64,000 bases of DNA from Strigamia acuminata (GCA_949358305.1 OX442314.1:49236581-49300580), one strand, 5' to 3'; positions 51,513 through 61,699 are shown, counted from the stretch's first letter. The notes: generated from the letters alone by a model not told the origin. A program made the numbers and translations.

Positions 51513-53710
51513 TGAATACTTTCGGATAAAGCGTCAACTAGCTGTTTCATCTCTTCTGGGGAGAGCATTCTTTTTGGTTTTGGACACTGCCGTACCCAAT
51601 GCCCCAGCTGTCCACAGTTATGGCACGGGGCGTTATCAGGTGTTAGCTTTGCCTGCGTGGCCTCATTGCCATCAACTGCAGTCTGGTCAGTTTTTTCCGT
51701 ACTGACCTTTGGTTTGAAATCCACCGTAAAAGGTTTTGAGGACGAAATTCCTGTTTGTTGCGGCGAGACCATTGGATAAGGCGCTTTTCCTTGCATTTGA
51801 GGTTTATATCTTGATATTGCAGGGTTATTGCGCGTAAACCATACGCCCGCCGCATCCATCAGTGTGTTAACTTCTTCTTCAGTATAATCAGCTAACATTA
51901 TCTGGTCCTCTTGAGTCTCACTACTCTCGTTTGACTCTTGAATCCACTTAATTGCCGGTCGTGTGGGCATCCGAGGTTGTGGATAAGGTGAAGGTCCACT
52001 TTCTTGTTTTTTGATAGGCAATTCTTCTCGAGATAGTAGAAACTGTGAACGAGGTCGCATCATTTTGGCACCTGCTCTGGTGTAATCTGATTGATATCGC
52101 TGCCTTTCATCCCGCGCTCTTTGCTCTTCTATTGGGATGTCTGATGCGTATCTGTCGTCGATATACATCTGATGATTTCTTATAAATTGTGATAATTTAT
52201 CGAAAGAGCTGGCCATTGGTGCATCCACCATTCGCAGTACCTTTTCTGAAAAAGGTGTCAGGCCATTCCTGAATTTTCTATCTTCATCAAAATCACTAAT
52301 GTGATAAGGGAGCTGGGCAATCAAATCTTCTGTACGTCTTAAATACGTGCGAATATCTTCTCCCAACATCTGTTTATGATTATCCCAGTATTTTATCATC
52401 ATGGCGTTGGATTCTGCGTATTCTTTCATAAATGCCTTCACAAATTCGTCCCAGTGTGTAAATCGATTTTTTCGGAACCAATTTATTGCTCCACCAACCA
52501 ACATTTTTGGAATTAACTTCTTTAAAGTTACATCTGGGTCCATTTCGTAACTTGTGACTAGATGCATCACTTCATCTAGAAATTGAGTCCCTGCTTGCCA
52601 ACCTCCATCGAACATATCTGGTGTGATCCGATCCCATTTAATTTGGTGTTGTTGGCAGTAGTGGTGGGTCCAATTACTCGAACAATACTTTCGAATTAGC
52701 TTCCTCAGCACTTCCTCCATTTCCTGAGATTTTGATGGAATTTGTGATAATCGTGAGTCGATTTGCCTGGAAATAATGTCTTCTAATTCTGCCGTACTTC
52801 TGGGTAATGCATTTGGATTCACTGGAGGCGGATCTCTATTATCCGAGTGAGACTGTTCTCTTCCGTATCTATCTTCTCGAGATCTCGTGTAGTTGGCTTC
52901 TTCTCGCCGAAATCGATCGGAGTCGGAGTATTTTTGATCACGCTCGCTTTCATATTGTCGTGATGGTGGTGGACTTGAGCGAGATCGCCTTCCTTCTCTG
53001 TAGGAATCGCCTCTCCATTGATTGTCGCTATTTCGTGATTCATTTCTTGGAGGACGTTCTCGACTTGATCGATCTTCCTCCTGTCTATGAGATTCTCTTG
53101 AATAGCTTGAATCTCTTTGGTGACGTGAATCTTCTTGGTTTGGAAAACCTTGCCCTGTTGCACCATATTCTCTATGCTGGCTATACTCCCGTTCTCGATG
53201 AGGTCCCCTCTGTGAATAATTTTCGTACCAGTAACTCCCTCTATCTCTGGAATGCTGTCTTTCTTGTCGACTAAAGTCGGAAGGGTTTTGTGTTCCTTCT
53301 GGTTGGTTCGACTCATTTCGATTTGAAGACTTTTGTTCCATCGATTCATACTCAATCTGGCGCTGTGATCCAATTTGGGGTTCAGACTCTCTCTGTAGAT
53401 GTGTATCACCTCGGAATTGCACATTGCCTTGACGATGAATACCTTGATAATAATACGGCTCATTTCGTAAATTCGATCTATCTTCGTTTGGTGGGCGAAT
53501 GTTTTCATGTCGATTCGCTCCATCTTGTAGTCGTGAATTATCTCCCAACTGAGCTTCCGCTTGTGGGTGAGGTCTACTGGTGTAATTTTCGTCTGGATGT
53601 TGAGAATATTTACCCTGTAGATAGTCGTTATAATCTTTGATTTTTGTATGACCGTCTTGTCCAGTGGTTGCATCTTGACCACGATTTTGTCGCGTTCCGG
53701 AACTTCTTGG
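51476..53710 (-). CDS. gag: Gag ORF of element 2 (capsid and zinc knuckle), no AUG at its head
   Basis: The frame is open from 53710; the first non-ATG candidate usually taken is TTG 53548 (690 residues), and the first Met comes only about 70 residues later. It has an Arg/Ser/Gln-rich N-terminus, a capsid-like region (WDRITPDMFDGGWQAG, INWFRKNRFTHWDEFVKAF) near residues 300-420 matching element 1 Gag, and a CCHC knuckle CHNCGQLGHWVRQC near 643. The preceding coiled-coil ORF ends in TAA at 53830, after which its own frame stays open to about 53690. This suggests that a single long Gag, as in element 1, was split by one stop and one frameshift. Confidence 0.75.
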   Translation of the reverse strand, partial: PRSSGTRQNRGQDATTGQDGHTKIKDYNDYLQGKYSQHPDENYTSRPHPQAEAQLGDNSRLQDGANRHENIRPPNEDRSNLRNEPYYYQGIHRQGNVQFRGDTHLQRESEPQIGSQRQIEYESMEQKSSNRNESNQPEGTQNPSDFSRQERQHSRDRGSYWYENYSQRGPHREREYSQHREYGATGQGFPNQEDSRHQRDSSYSRESHRQEEDRSSRERPPRNESRNSDNQWRGDSYREGRRSRSSPPPSRQYESERDQKYSDSDRFRREEANYTRSREDRYGREQSHSDNRDPPPVNPNALPRSTAELEDIISRQIDSRLSQIPSKSQEMEEVLRKLIRKYCSSNWTHHYCQQHQIKWDRITPDMFDGGWQAGTQFLDEVMHLVTSYEMDPDVTLKKLIPKMLVGGAINWFRKNRFTHWDEFVKAFMKEYAESNAMMIKYWDNHKQMLGEDIRTYLRRTEDLIAQLPYHISDFDEDRKFRNGLTPFSEKVLRMVDAPMASSFDKLSQFIRNHQMYIDDRYASDIPIEEQRARDERQRYQSDYTRAGAKMMRPRSQFLLSREELPIKKQESGPSPYPQPRMPTRPAIKWIQESNESSETQEDQIMLADYTEEEVNTLMDAAGVWFTRNNPAISRYKPQMQGKAPYPMVSPQQTGISSSKPFTVDFKPKVSTEKTDQTAVDGNEATQAKLTPDNAPCHNCGQLGHWVRQCPKPKRMLSPEEMKQLVDALSESIQKNLNARAQEKQ

Positions 53711-53829
53711 TCATGTTGCGAAAAATGTTTTTCACCTTTGCGACTCGTTTCGCCTTGACTATCCACTTGATTCTTTTGAATCTTTTTTCGTTCATCAACA
53801 TCCTCCGTTGTAGAGTGACTTGTTTCACT

Positions 53830-55497
53830 TTAACGTTTTTTAAGATCTTCCTGTTTCTGTCGCTCGTAACGTTCATTTGCTACCGCCACCTGCTCGACTG
53901 CTTCCATGAAAGTATACGACCTTCGGTAACATTGTTCATCGTCATCTCGGGGTTCTTCCAGGTAATCTCCCAAAGCTTTTCCCCTACTAGCACCTTTTGA
54001 CATATGAGTTCTATTTTCAGTTTCCATTGGTGTTTGGCGATCTCTATCATTGGAATCCATTTTTTTGGGCGCTTTATCCCATTTCTGGGGATCTGCTGGA
54101 TCAATTCCAGTTACTGCACCTTGCCTTTTACTTGGCCCCGTTGACTGATCTCCTGCACGTTGACGATTCCTTTGGTCTATCATGTCTAATACCTCTGGGT
54201 TTTTTGCTGGTGATACTGACGCTCTTTTGACATCTTTTCTTTCATCCACATCACCTCTTCTTTTTAAAGGGTTCCTGGAAGATTCGGGTGACAAATCTAC
54301 CATTTCATGTTGCTGAGGTTGGAATTCTTTTGGTACCTGATATCGACATTGTGCAAGATATTTAAGTTCTTCGTTCTTCTGGCGGACTTTTTCCGCAGCC
54401 TCCTGTGCTTCAAGAGCGCTTTGTCGAAGAAAATGAATCTCCCTATTTTCCGATGAGTCCATCGCTTTTTGCTTTGCCAGCAACTCCTGTCGTTCGGTTT
54501 CCAAACGGACTTTTTCCGTCTCAATTTCCCGCCGTTCGGCGTTGATGGCGTCTCGATCAGCAGCTTCCTCCGCCACTCGTTTTTCGTGCAATTCGCGATA
54601 CTCGTTCGCCAAACGTATTTTCTCCATCTCAACACGTTGATTTTCAGCACGTATTGCGTCTCGCGTAGCTAATTCGTGCGCCTTACGTCTTTCACGTAAT
54701 TCCTGTTTCTCCGTTGCAAGGCGGATTCTTTCAGCTTCTATTTTGTCTTTTTCCGCTCGGATTTCTGCGTCTAGTTGATCTTTTCTGGCGCGGATTTCTG
54801 CGTCCAATTGGTCCTTTTTGGTGCGGATTACGTCTTCCGTCGCCTGTTTGGCTAATTCTGCCTCGAATTTGGCCTCGCGTGCATGCTTTTCCTCCAATTT
54901 AAGACGTTTCACCATCTCGAACTCTTCCACGTGGAATTGTTGCAGACGGTGGGTTCGATCTCTCATCGCCGTTGTTATTTTTGCAACGTCCTCATCGGAA
55001 AGTGAGACGCCTTCCGCATATTGACGTTGTCGCTCCGCTAGGCTATCGGCATTTTCTTGCATCAGATCGGCGATTCGTTGACGTACTCTTGACAATTTGT
55101 GTCGCGTTGGGGAATTTTCTCCCGAGGTTTCAGCATCATCCTGTGCCCGCTTTTTGGCTGCAGCATGGTAACGTTTCACCAATTTCCCTCTTTCTTGAGC
55201 GACGGCTATCACTTGATCTAATGTCATGTTTGTCAAGTCAATCCTACTGCTTGGGGTTGATGGTACGCTAGGCGGTGTCTCGTCGACTGAAGAGTTGACA
55301 CAGGGCTTTTTCCCTTGACTATCGGCCATCGTTTCCAGCCAAAAATCTTGACTGGTCAGGCGACGTTGCTCCGGATCGCTTTCCGGGCTGGAAGACGTCT
55401 CGGAATCGTGATTCGTCGGTCCTCCGGCCGCTCCGCCTCTCGTACGAACTCCCCGTCCTTTCCCTCTCCCTCTCGTTGATTCTTGTGGCAAAGACAT
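53830..55497 (-). CDS. coiled-coil N-terminal Gag ORF of element 2
   Basis: 555 residues from ATG 55497 (MSLPQESTRGRGKGRG). After a Gly/Arg-rich start, residues about 120-350 form a long charged coiled coil with about three 36-residue repeats of the pattern I-x-AE...E-K-I-R-L-x-x-E-x-x-E-L (for example AEKDKIEAERIRLATEKQEL). Its position matches the N-terminal half of element 1 Gag, which also has an RKLAEREAQALE-type helix. It is the first ORF after the leader and has a normal ATG. It may act in assembly; this is inferred from the coiled coil only. Confidence 0.75.
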   Translation of the reverse strand: MSLPQESTRGRGKGRGVRTRGGAAGGPTNHDSETSSSPESDPEQRRLTSQDFWLETMADSQGKKPCVNSSVDETPPSVPSTPSSRIDLTNMTLDQVIAVAQERGKLVKRYHAAAKKRAQDDAETSGENSPTRHKLSRVRQRIADLMQENADSLAERQRQYAEGVSLSDEDVAKITTAMRDRTHRLQQFHVEEFEMVKRLKLEEKHAREAKFEAELAKQATEDVIRTKKDQLDAEIRARKDQLDAEIRAEKDKIEAERIRLATEKQELRERRKAHELATRDAIRAENQRVEMEKIRLANEYRELHEKRVAEEAADRDAINAERREIETEKVRLETERQELLAKQKAMDSSENREIHFLRQSALEAQEAAEKVRQKNEELKYLAQCRYQVPKEFQPQQHEMVDLSPESSRNPLKRRGDVDERKDVKRASVSPAKNPEVLDMIDQRNRQRAGDQSTGPSKRQGAVTGIDPADPQKWDKAPKKMDSNDRDRQTPMETENRTHMSKGASRGKALGDYLEEPRDDDEQCYRRSYTFMEAVEQVAVANERYERQKQEDLKKR

Positions 55498-55605
55498 TAT
55501 TTATCACACAGAATAGAGAAGAAAGAAACAGCAAAGCTATCTAACTAATTTTAAAAGACAAAACGGTGGTCCCTCAACTGAAGATAGTTGTTAAGGTTCA
55601 AATAA

Positions 55606-55616
55606 ACAGGCCCCCA
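55606..55616 (-). other. primer binding site of element 2 (partial tRNA-Pro type)
   Basis: On the minus strand TGGGGGCCTGT starts 2 nt after the LTR, the same first 11 bases as element 1, then diverges (TTATTTG). Confidence 0.6.
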
Positions 55617-55618
55617 AG

Positions 55619-56556
55619 TGTAATGAGCCAGGAATATTACTAAGAATTGTTAGTAATATTCCCTAGACTTATTAATGCTAAGACTAGACTTATCAATAAA
55701 ATTAATATCCTTAAATAACTCAATATCTTTATTCTGACTTAGAATAACTTTTAGGAATTACAATGAAATAAAGTGAATAAATCATGAAAGAAGATGAAAT
55801 TAGAAAATAATGAAAATCGGCTTCGAATCACGGCAAAACGTTGATTCGATGTCTCCGACGTTTCTACGACGATAACCGCTCGTTCTCGTCGTTTCTTCGA
55901 TTTTACTCACGACGCTCGTCTCGCTTCTCGTCCCGGCGTCGCGCTCGTTCGTCACGGACAAATTCCGTGTTTCAATCTCCTTGAATAAGCTCCGGCGCAA
56001 TTCTGATGAATTGCTTGATCAGTCGGACTTATTCCGCACACTTCTATCACACAATCTCGCAACTCGTCCGTCGCGACTCAGAAATTCTCACCCAAGCAAG
56101 CGTGGCTTGGCAAGAAGAAATATCTCACACTAGTAATGGCTACTAGGCAAGAAATGTCCCAATCTGACTATTTTAGTCAGACAAGACTGGAAAATCCCGC
56201 TGTTGACTGGTTCAACAGTAGGAAAGCTCTCAAGTTAATAGTTGATTAACTCAAGAATATGAAACTTCTGGAGGAATCACAAAAATACTGGAAGTTTCTC
56301 AGGTGGTTTTTGTGGTTGTTCTCTGGCAAAAGTTGAATTCATACTGACTAGAAAATCCTCCTCCCGGGACTTATTTCCTGTCTGGAACAGCTAGTGGGCT
56401 GGTTACCCTGGCAACCACCCACATGTTCCCACCTCCTATGGCAAACTTCCTTGTCTGGCCATATAAAAAATGTGTAACATAAATAAAATAAACTAACTTA
56501 ATTTATTTTCAGACTTATTCTGATTTCCATCACTAGTGACCACTAGGGTCACTACA
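55619..56556 (-). repeat. 5' LTR of element 2
   Basis: 938 bp, the upstream LTR in the minus-strand orientation of the element. Confidence 0.95.
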
Positions 56557-56728
56557 ATCTGAGTCCACATCTTGTTCTTCATAAAGTGCTTCATCTTCAT
56601 TTTTTTTTAAATCTTTAACTTCTTTTTCGAGAAAACAATTCCATTCTTTTAAAATTACCATTTCACCCTCTAAAGTGACCAGTTGTCCTTCTAAAGTTAC
56701 CACATGTCCTTCTAATTTAACCTTGCTT
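56557..56728 (-). pseudogene. coiled-coil C-terminal coding fragment interrupted by element 2
   Basis: The minus strand is open and reads LEGHVVTLEGQLVTLEGEMV, then ends DEALYEEQDVDSD at the target duplication. Across the element the frame would reach a stop after one more codon (41682 side). Element 2 thus inserted a few bases before a stop codon. The internal unit of about 27 bp encoding VTLEGQL is repeated three times. I do not recognise the protein. Confidence 0.4.
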
Positions 56729-56890
56729 CTTCACCTCGCCAATATCTTCAACTCCATCATTTACACCTCCTGCTATCCTACTATTTGGAAACACGCAGTC
56801 ATCACCCCCATTCACAAAGGCTGTGATAAATCTTTGGCTTCCAACTTTCGTCCCATCTCCTCCCTACCTCCTCTGTACAAACACGCCGAC
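56700..56890 (+). pseudogene. non-LTR retrotransposon reverse transcriptase fragment
   Basis: The plus strand reads NIFNSIIYTSCYPTIWKHAV, ITPIHKGCDKSLASNFRPIS, SLPPLYK. This is the first RT block of LINE-type elements (P-x-x-WK-x-A-x-V-x-PI-x-K...NFRPIS-x-L). It is short and 5'/3' truncated. Confidence 0.7.
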
Positions 56891-56959
56891 CATTGCATTC
56901 TCATGCAAGTCCGCCCCACCCATGTCAAATCATCCCTTCCTAACCAATTATTAAAACAA

Positions 56960-57480
56960 TATTAATAAGTACAGTACCGTAATACATATTAAAATCTAGG
57001 TCTGTCAGGGCCGGATTAAGCATTCGTGGGATCCTAGACAAATTTTTTTTCCGGCCCATTGCAACATAATCTTTTGGCCTGGAATTAGATTTTTTTGTTT
57101 TAAAAAATTGTATATTTCTGGAATCTGGAATAGAATTGGACTTTTCAGCCTAAAATTGAATATTTTGGTCTAAAGTTTCTTCTTTTTTGGCCTAAAATTC
57201 AATTTTCTTAATTCCGTTTTTTTGACGGATTCATGCGACAACTCCTCTGTCCAATACAGATAGCAAACGCACCAACAAACGACAAAGTCCTTTATACGTT
57301 AATATCGCAGTAAATACCTCTAAAAATATAATGCAAGTGGAAAAAATAAATCATAAGTGATAAAAACTAACTTTTAGCTGCATACAATTGACTATTGTTT
57401 AGTGTGAGACACTGTTTTTATGCAAAAATCGACGCAGAAATTCACTTAGGTGTCCAGAGATAACCTATCACGTTCCAACA
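56960..57480. other. no gene; possible hAT-type MITE end
   Basis: CAGGGCCGGATTAAG at 57007-57021 is a typical start of hAT-derived MITEs and is followed by AT-rich sequence with repeated TTTTTGGCCTAAAATT-like phrases. No second end was identified. The last part is the presumed 5' region of the gene at 57541. Confidence 0.35.
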
Positions 57481-57540
57481 ACGTGACGTTGTATCCACAT
57501 ATTTAAGGCAAATCTTACAAAGACAGAGGGATATTCCACC

Positions 57541-58890
57541 ATGAAATTTATCTTGGATGTGCCGAGTTTTTTGGACGCAAGCCTCGCCAAAACTGCAGCA
57601 CTTCTATGGGCAAACGTTTGCAACAGCACGATCGACCGTTCGGGCTGCACCACGCTTATGGAATTGTGGCCCAAAGTGACGATTCACATTTGCAACCAAG
57701 TGGACACTTTGAATATTTCTCACAACATGAAACCCGCTTTACACCGACTGGTCCGTTACATTGGACGCCAATTATATGAATGGATAACAACTTTGCTTTA
57801 CCACGTGTTTGATGAAGTCCGGTTTGGATTAATCAAACACATAATTGTGTGCGCCCAATGGACAGTCCATGGACGATTAAACACGACCGATTCAGCAAGA
57901 TGTCTTTGCCGATTGCAGAGTTTAACGCCCATAGAACGATTCGACATTGCTTGCTTGTATTGCATCCATGAAGAGATCGAGTATCTTTGGAGCAATTTCA
58001 CCGGCTTGTTGGAAAAATACAGCCCAAAATTCGACAATGAATTTAAGTGGTTAATGATAAATGTTTGGAAAGGCCATCCATTTGGATTTACTTGTTGCGA
58101 ATTGACATATCAAAATAAGCGCGACTTGTTTTTCCAGTGCATGGAGCGGAGAAACCAGAGCGGAGTCGAATACTTTTGGTCACTAATGGCGAACGACGAA
58201 AAGAGCGAATTAGTCGTAGAACTCGCAAAGTTAGGAGGAAAATTTAACCGGTTTGTTGTACACATAATTAAAGATCAGGCGGGTTTTGGCACGTCCATTA
58301 TGTGTTTTCTACTGTCTCAAATGGACGAAGAGCAAGTGGACGCCGTTTTGTTTTCGGGGTTTGGATCGCAGGTTTGTTTGCCGCTTTTGTGCGATTTCTT
58401 GTTCGTGGATCTTTTCGCGCCGACTTTGAGGCGTATTCGGCATTTAATTTCGGATGATCATCTTTATTGTCTGCTCATTTCGATGATTAGACTGGCCGGT
58501 TGGGTGCACTGCATGCATGTTTGTAAGATTAACGACTGTTTGACGGATTTGTTGAGGAGTGTGCCGACTGCGGTTAAAAGTCGTGTCTGCGAGGGCCGTG
58601 TGGATTTCTCGTTCGCGGAAATGTTTGAAGCGATGTCGTGCAGTAGTCAAGGTGTGTTCAATATTGGATTGCTGTTTGCGGATTTGAGAGTGGAGGATGT
58701 ACGGGGAGTTTTATCCAAGTGTGTTTTGGAGCATGATTTCGCTAAGTCCAGTTTGAATCTGGATTTGTTGGTGTTTGTGGCGAAGAAGTTTATCACTTCG
58801 AGGGAAGAGATGGCAATTTTTAAGATTGATTGTCTGAAGGCCCACAAGGTGTGTATTGAAGGAAATGTGCGAGGCGTAATCAGCAAATGA
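57541..58890 (+). CDS. intronless gene, 449 codons, function unknown
   Basis: ATG in a strong context (TTCCACCATGA), TGA at 58888-58890, no internal stop. The protein is rich in Cys, His, Trp and Leu and looks all-helical, with units such as SLTPIERFDIACLYCIHEEI, SGVEYFWSLMANDEKSELVV and DLLVFVAKKFITSREEMAIF at spacings that recall helical-repeat proteins. No signal peptide or membrane span stands out. I do not recognise the family. It is single-exon among repeats but fully open, and codon use looks normal, so it is probably a real gene or a young retrocopy. An ATTAAA lies at 59008. Confidence 0.75.
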   Translation: MKFILDVPSFLDASLAKTAALLWANVCNSTIDRSGCTTLMELWPKVTIHICNQVDTLNISHNMKPALHRLVRYIGRQLYEWITTLLYHVFDEVRFGLIKHIIVCAQWTVHGRLNTTDSARCLCRLQSLTPIERFDIACLYCIHEEIEYLWSNFTGLLEKYSPKFDNEFKWLMINVWKGHPFGFTCCELTYQNKRDLFFQCMERRNQSGVEYFWSLMANDEKSELVVELAKLGGKFNRFVVHIIKDQAGFGTSIMCFLLSQMDEEQVDAVLFSGFGSQVCLPLLCDFLFVDLFAPTLRRIRHLISDDHLYCLLISMIRLAGWVHCMHVCKINDCLTDLLRSVPTAVKSRVCEGRVDFSFAEMFEAMSCSSQGVFNIGLLFADLRVEDVRGVLSKCVLEHDFAKSSLNLDLLVFVAKKFITSREEMAIFKIDCLKAHKVCIEGNVRGVISK

Positions 58891-59640
58891 TTGACCGGTT
58901 TTTGAATTTTTGTTTATGGGAATCATAAAAGTTAAATCAAACAATGTTGTATTGAGAGTTGACAATTTTTGTGGTTGATGAAACGTCACACAATTTATTT
59001 AAACAAAATTAAAGTTTACTGATTTAGACCGTGGCCAAAGTATTTCGATGTCATGTACATTTGTAGTTATTTTGTCTTATTCGCAAATATTTATTTTATT
59101 ACGATTAAAACTTCAAAACTGCCGCTCTTGTTAGTCAAGACTAAAACTTCAAATTGCCGCTCTTGTTCGAACGTCATCAAGTGTGGTAAATTGTTGGCAA
59201 ACTTTCGTAACGAGGATTCTTTCTATCTCAAACGGTATGTTCTGTTTTTTGCTTTGTGAACCCCGTAGTCACGTACACGCCATTAACGAACGATGTTGCA
59301 CGTTGATCCGTGCTTGAGAAAATTCGGTTTTAATTCGATTTACATTCGGTTTGGTTACATTACAGGTTTATATTTTATTTGATACTTGTTTATTTCGATT
59401 GAATGCAATATTTAAGCATATTTAATTTGGACTAACATATATTTAAAGCATTTTCTAGTGTTCGTGCTTCCTTTCTTCTCACTAATTTCGTGTAATTGGC
59501 AGGTGAATTTTACGAATTTTCTCGTTTTATACCTAGTAATAATAACAACACTAATTAAATATCATCAATTTTCCGTTCATTTTTTTCTTTGATTGTTTAT
59601 AGGAAAATTCACATTATTTTTCAATGTAGTTTATTGGGGG
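58891..59640. other. 3' flank, no gene
   Basis: AT-rich. A short tandem duplication of AAAACTTCAAA(A)CTGCCGCTCTTGTT lies at about 59107-59168. Nothing else is recognised. Confidence 0.5.
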
Positions 59641-60340
59641 TGTGAAATCCAACTCTGTACCTCCTCTTGGTCAACCCTGGAGAAACTGATGGCTTGAACT
59701 CTCCTCAGTGGAACCAAAAGAGAGCTCTGGTCCATTCCTAATTGGTATTTTGTTTTTTATTTTCACGTTTCTTAAATTATATTATTTGATATTTTTGTAA
59801 GGTTTGATTTGCATTTTCCATTGTTCTGTAAGACCGCATTCGTACATGAATGCGGCATTTACATTATCAGTTGTCAATTCGTCCCTGCTCCAGTTTCTTC
59901 CCCCAAACCTCCCTAAAATATCCCTCATCTCTCTTGGCAATGTTGTTTCCAATTTTCATACCCATTGAGTCATGCCTACTTGGCATTTACACTGCAATTG
60001 ATTTGGTTAGGTCTGATGTGGTTCTTTCTGATTGGTCCAAAATTTCTGAGTTTATTTGGAGCCACAAAATCTGGGCAGGTTGGCACAGATTGGCATAAGA
60101 GCTCTTTTGGTCCTTGGACATAGAATTGAGCCAAACATTCTGAAAATAGTCGGCCAACTACCCCTTGGTACCTCGTTACCTCATTTGCCTCCTAGGTGGA
60201 TGGGTTTAAATGCGGATTTAGGCGACAACTGCTCTGTCGAATGCCACTAAAGTGAATGACATGCTTCTGGAGCCCTAATTGAACGCATAAGCTCAGTCTG
60301 GACGCTACGCCACTAGAAGCCGCAACTAGGCTTAGCTATT
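59641..60340 (+). repeat. diverged LTR-like sequence related to the element 3 LTR
   Basis: Starts TGTGAAATCC and shares, in order, TGAGTCATGC, an ATTG-TT-GGTTAG stretch, CTGATTGG, and GGCATAAGAGCTCTTTTG with the element 3 LTR (30800-30990). No partner LTR or target duplication was found, so it may be an old solo LTR. Confidence 0.4.
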
Positions 60341-61250
60341 TTGTTTGCTTCTTGCTCTGTTGGACAACTAGCTCCTTATCATGTATAGCATGTATACAGA
60401 CATCTAGATTGACGTCTGCAACTTGCAGCCCGTGCAAACTGCATGGAAAAACGAAGAACGGATATTTTACATAAAATACATTAAATTATAAAAAAAAAAT
60501 CTACAAATGGGACAAGTGGCCCACAGACGTTTGGTATGATAAAGTCACAATAAACACTAATGCACTCTATGAAATTTACAGTAATAACTGTATATCAATA
60601 AATAACAATGGTGTGCTAGTGATGGACGAATAGATTGCATCCAGTTTATCGTAAAACTCTAATTTTTATAAGAAGGCGATAACATGCAAATATTTTGCAT
60701 TCGTCACTATCTAGTGACAGTTTTTTTTAAAAAATATAGACAAATAACAAAACTAAACTAAATAACTGGGATGTGATATTTGAAGGTAATTTTTTGGAAG
60801 TAACAAAGTTTTTATAAATCTATAAATGAATTTACATTTAACAAAGTGTAAATTGACAGAACAATAAATGGATTAATAAACAAAAACAAAAATATACAGA
60901 AATCATTTTTTTTCAAGTGCTCCACGACGAGTCTAAAATAAAAAAAAAATTATTTTATTTAAGGCACAAAACTGGCCTTTTCAGGCAGAAAAATGGCATT
61001 TTTATGCACTAAACTGTAGAAAATAGAAATTTTAGGCAATAAAAATGGCCACTTTAGGGAAAAAATAACCATTTTAAGCAGGAAAATGGCCATTTTAGGT
61101 TAGGTTATATAGTTCTTTTAATTTGCCTTCCCATTCTATGTTACTATGTGTTGGCCATACACTTGTTCCATTGAGAATTAATTGTAAAATTGTTCTACTG
61201 GCTTCTCAGAGAGAGCTTTCAATATTTTCCTTAGTCGGTCAAAGGCAAGT
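60341..61250. other. repeat-derived sequence, no gene
   Basis: 60400-60540 repeats motifs from 25.6 and 39.8 kb (GACGTCTGCAACTTGCAGCC, GGGACAAGTGGCCCACA). 60960-61100 is a degenerate array of phrases like AAAATGGCCATTTTAGG. No ORF of note. Confidence 0.45.
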
Positions 61251-61434
61251 GGTGGAGGAATTGCATCCAGTTATCGTAGAACTCTAATTTTAAGATTAAA
61301 CACTTTCCTTCGGAAGGCAGGAACAAGCTCAGTTGAAACTCATCAGTTGCCTCTTAATTGTATAGTGGTGGTGGCTAATCAAACAAATAGAGATTGCCAT
61401 CCAGAGCTGCCTTTTCCAATGAAGAATCCAGGGC

Positions 61435-61535
61435 AAAGGAGTGCATCGTCAATTGCCAACACGGCTGGTCCCATCCCACAATCTCGTCTGAGAGGGATTG
61501 TTGTGGCACTACTCACACTGCAATTTTGATTTAGG
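61435..61535. repeat. 85-bp module, second copy
   Basis: CAATTGCCAACA(C/T)GGC...GTGGCACTACTCACACTGCA recurs at about 62288-62362. On the minus strand both begin after a CAG and contain a CE-x-C-x-NNPSQ reading, with a stop in place of x. Confidence 0.6.
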
Positions 61536-61699
61536 ACAAGTTGAACATTTTTAATGCCATTAACAATGGCAAGAAGCTACCAATTGTAGCAGTTGAGTTT
61601 AATTTGTCCCGTTTTAACAATTTCAACAGTTTTTAAGAATCGGGATAAAATTAACATGATTTTATGAATAAATAATGTTGTTTATGATGAAATTTTATT

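Larger units (their letters stand above)
41683..56556 (-). mobile_element. LTR element 2: Ty3/gypsy-type with split gag, pol and a third ORF
   Basis: A 14,874-bp element on the minus strand, bounded by 938-bp LTRs (minus-strand ends TGTAGTGA...CATTACA) and target duplications ATCT at 41679-41682 and 56557-56560. Order on the minus strand: 5' LTR, primer site, coiled-coil ORF, Gag ORF, frameshift signal, Pol, interval, third ORF, polypurine tract, 3' LTR. The plan is that of element 1 with diverged proteins. About four base differences between LTRs were seen by eye, so the insertion is young. Confidence 0.95.

Noticed and set aside
52819-53766. 315-codon minus-strand ORF overlapping gag of element 2
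   Set aside because: Only its first 25 or so codons look like Gag linker; the rest is the wrong frame over the capsid-encoding ORF, which carries the zinc knuckle.
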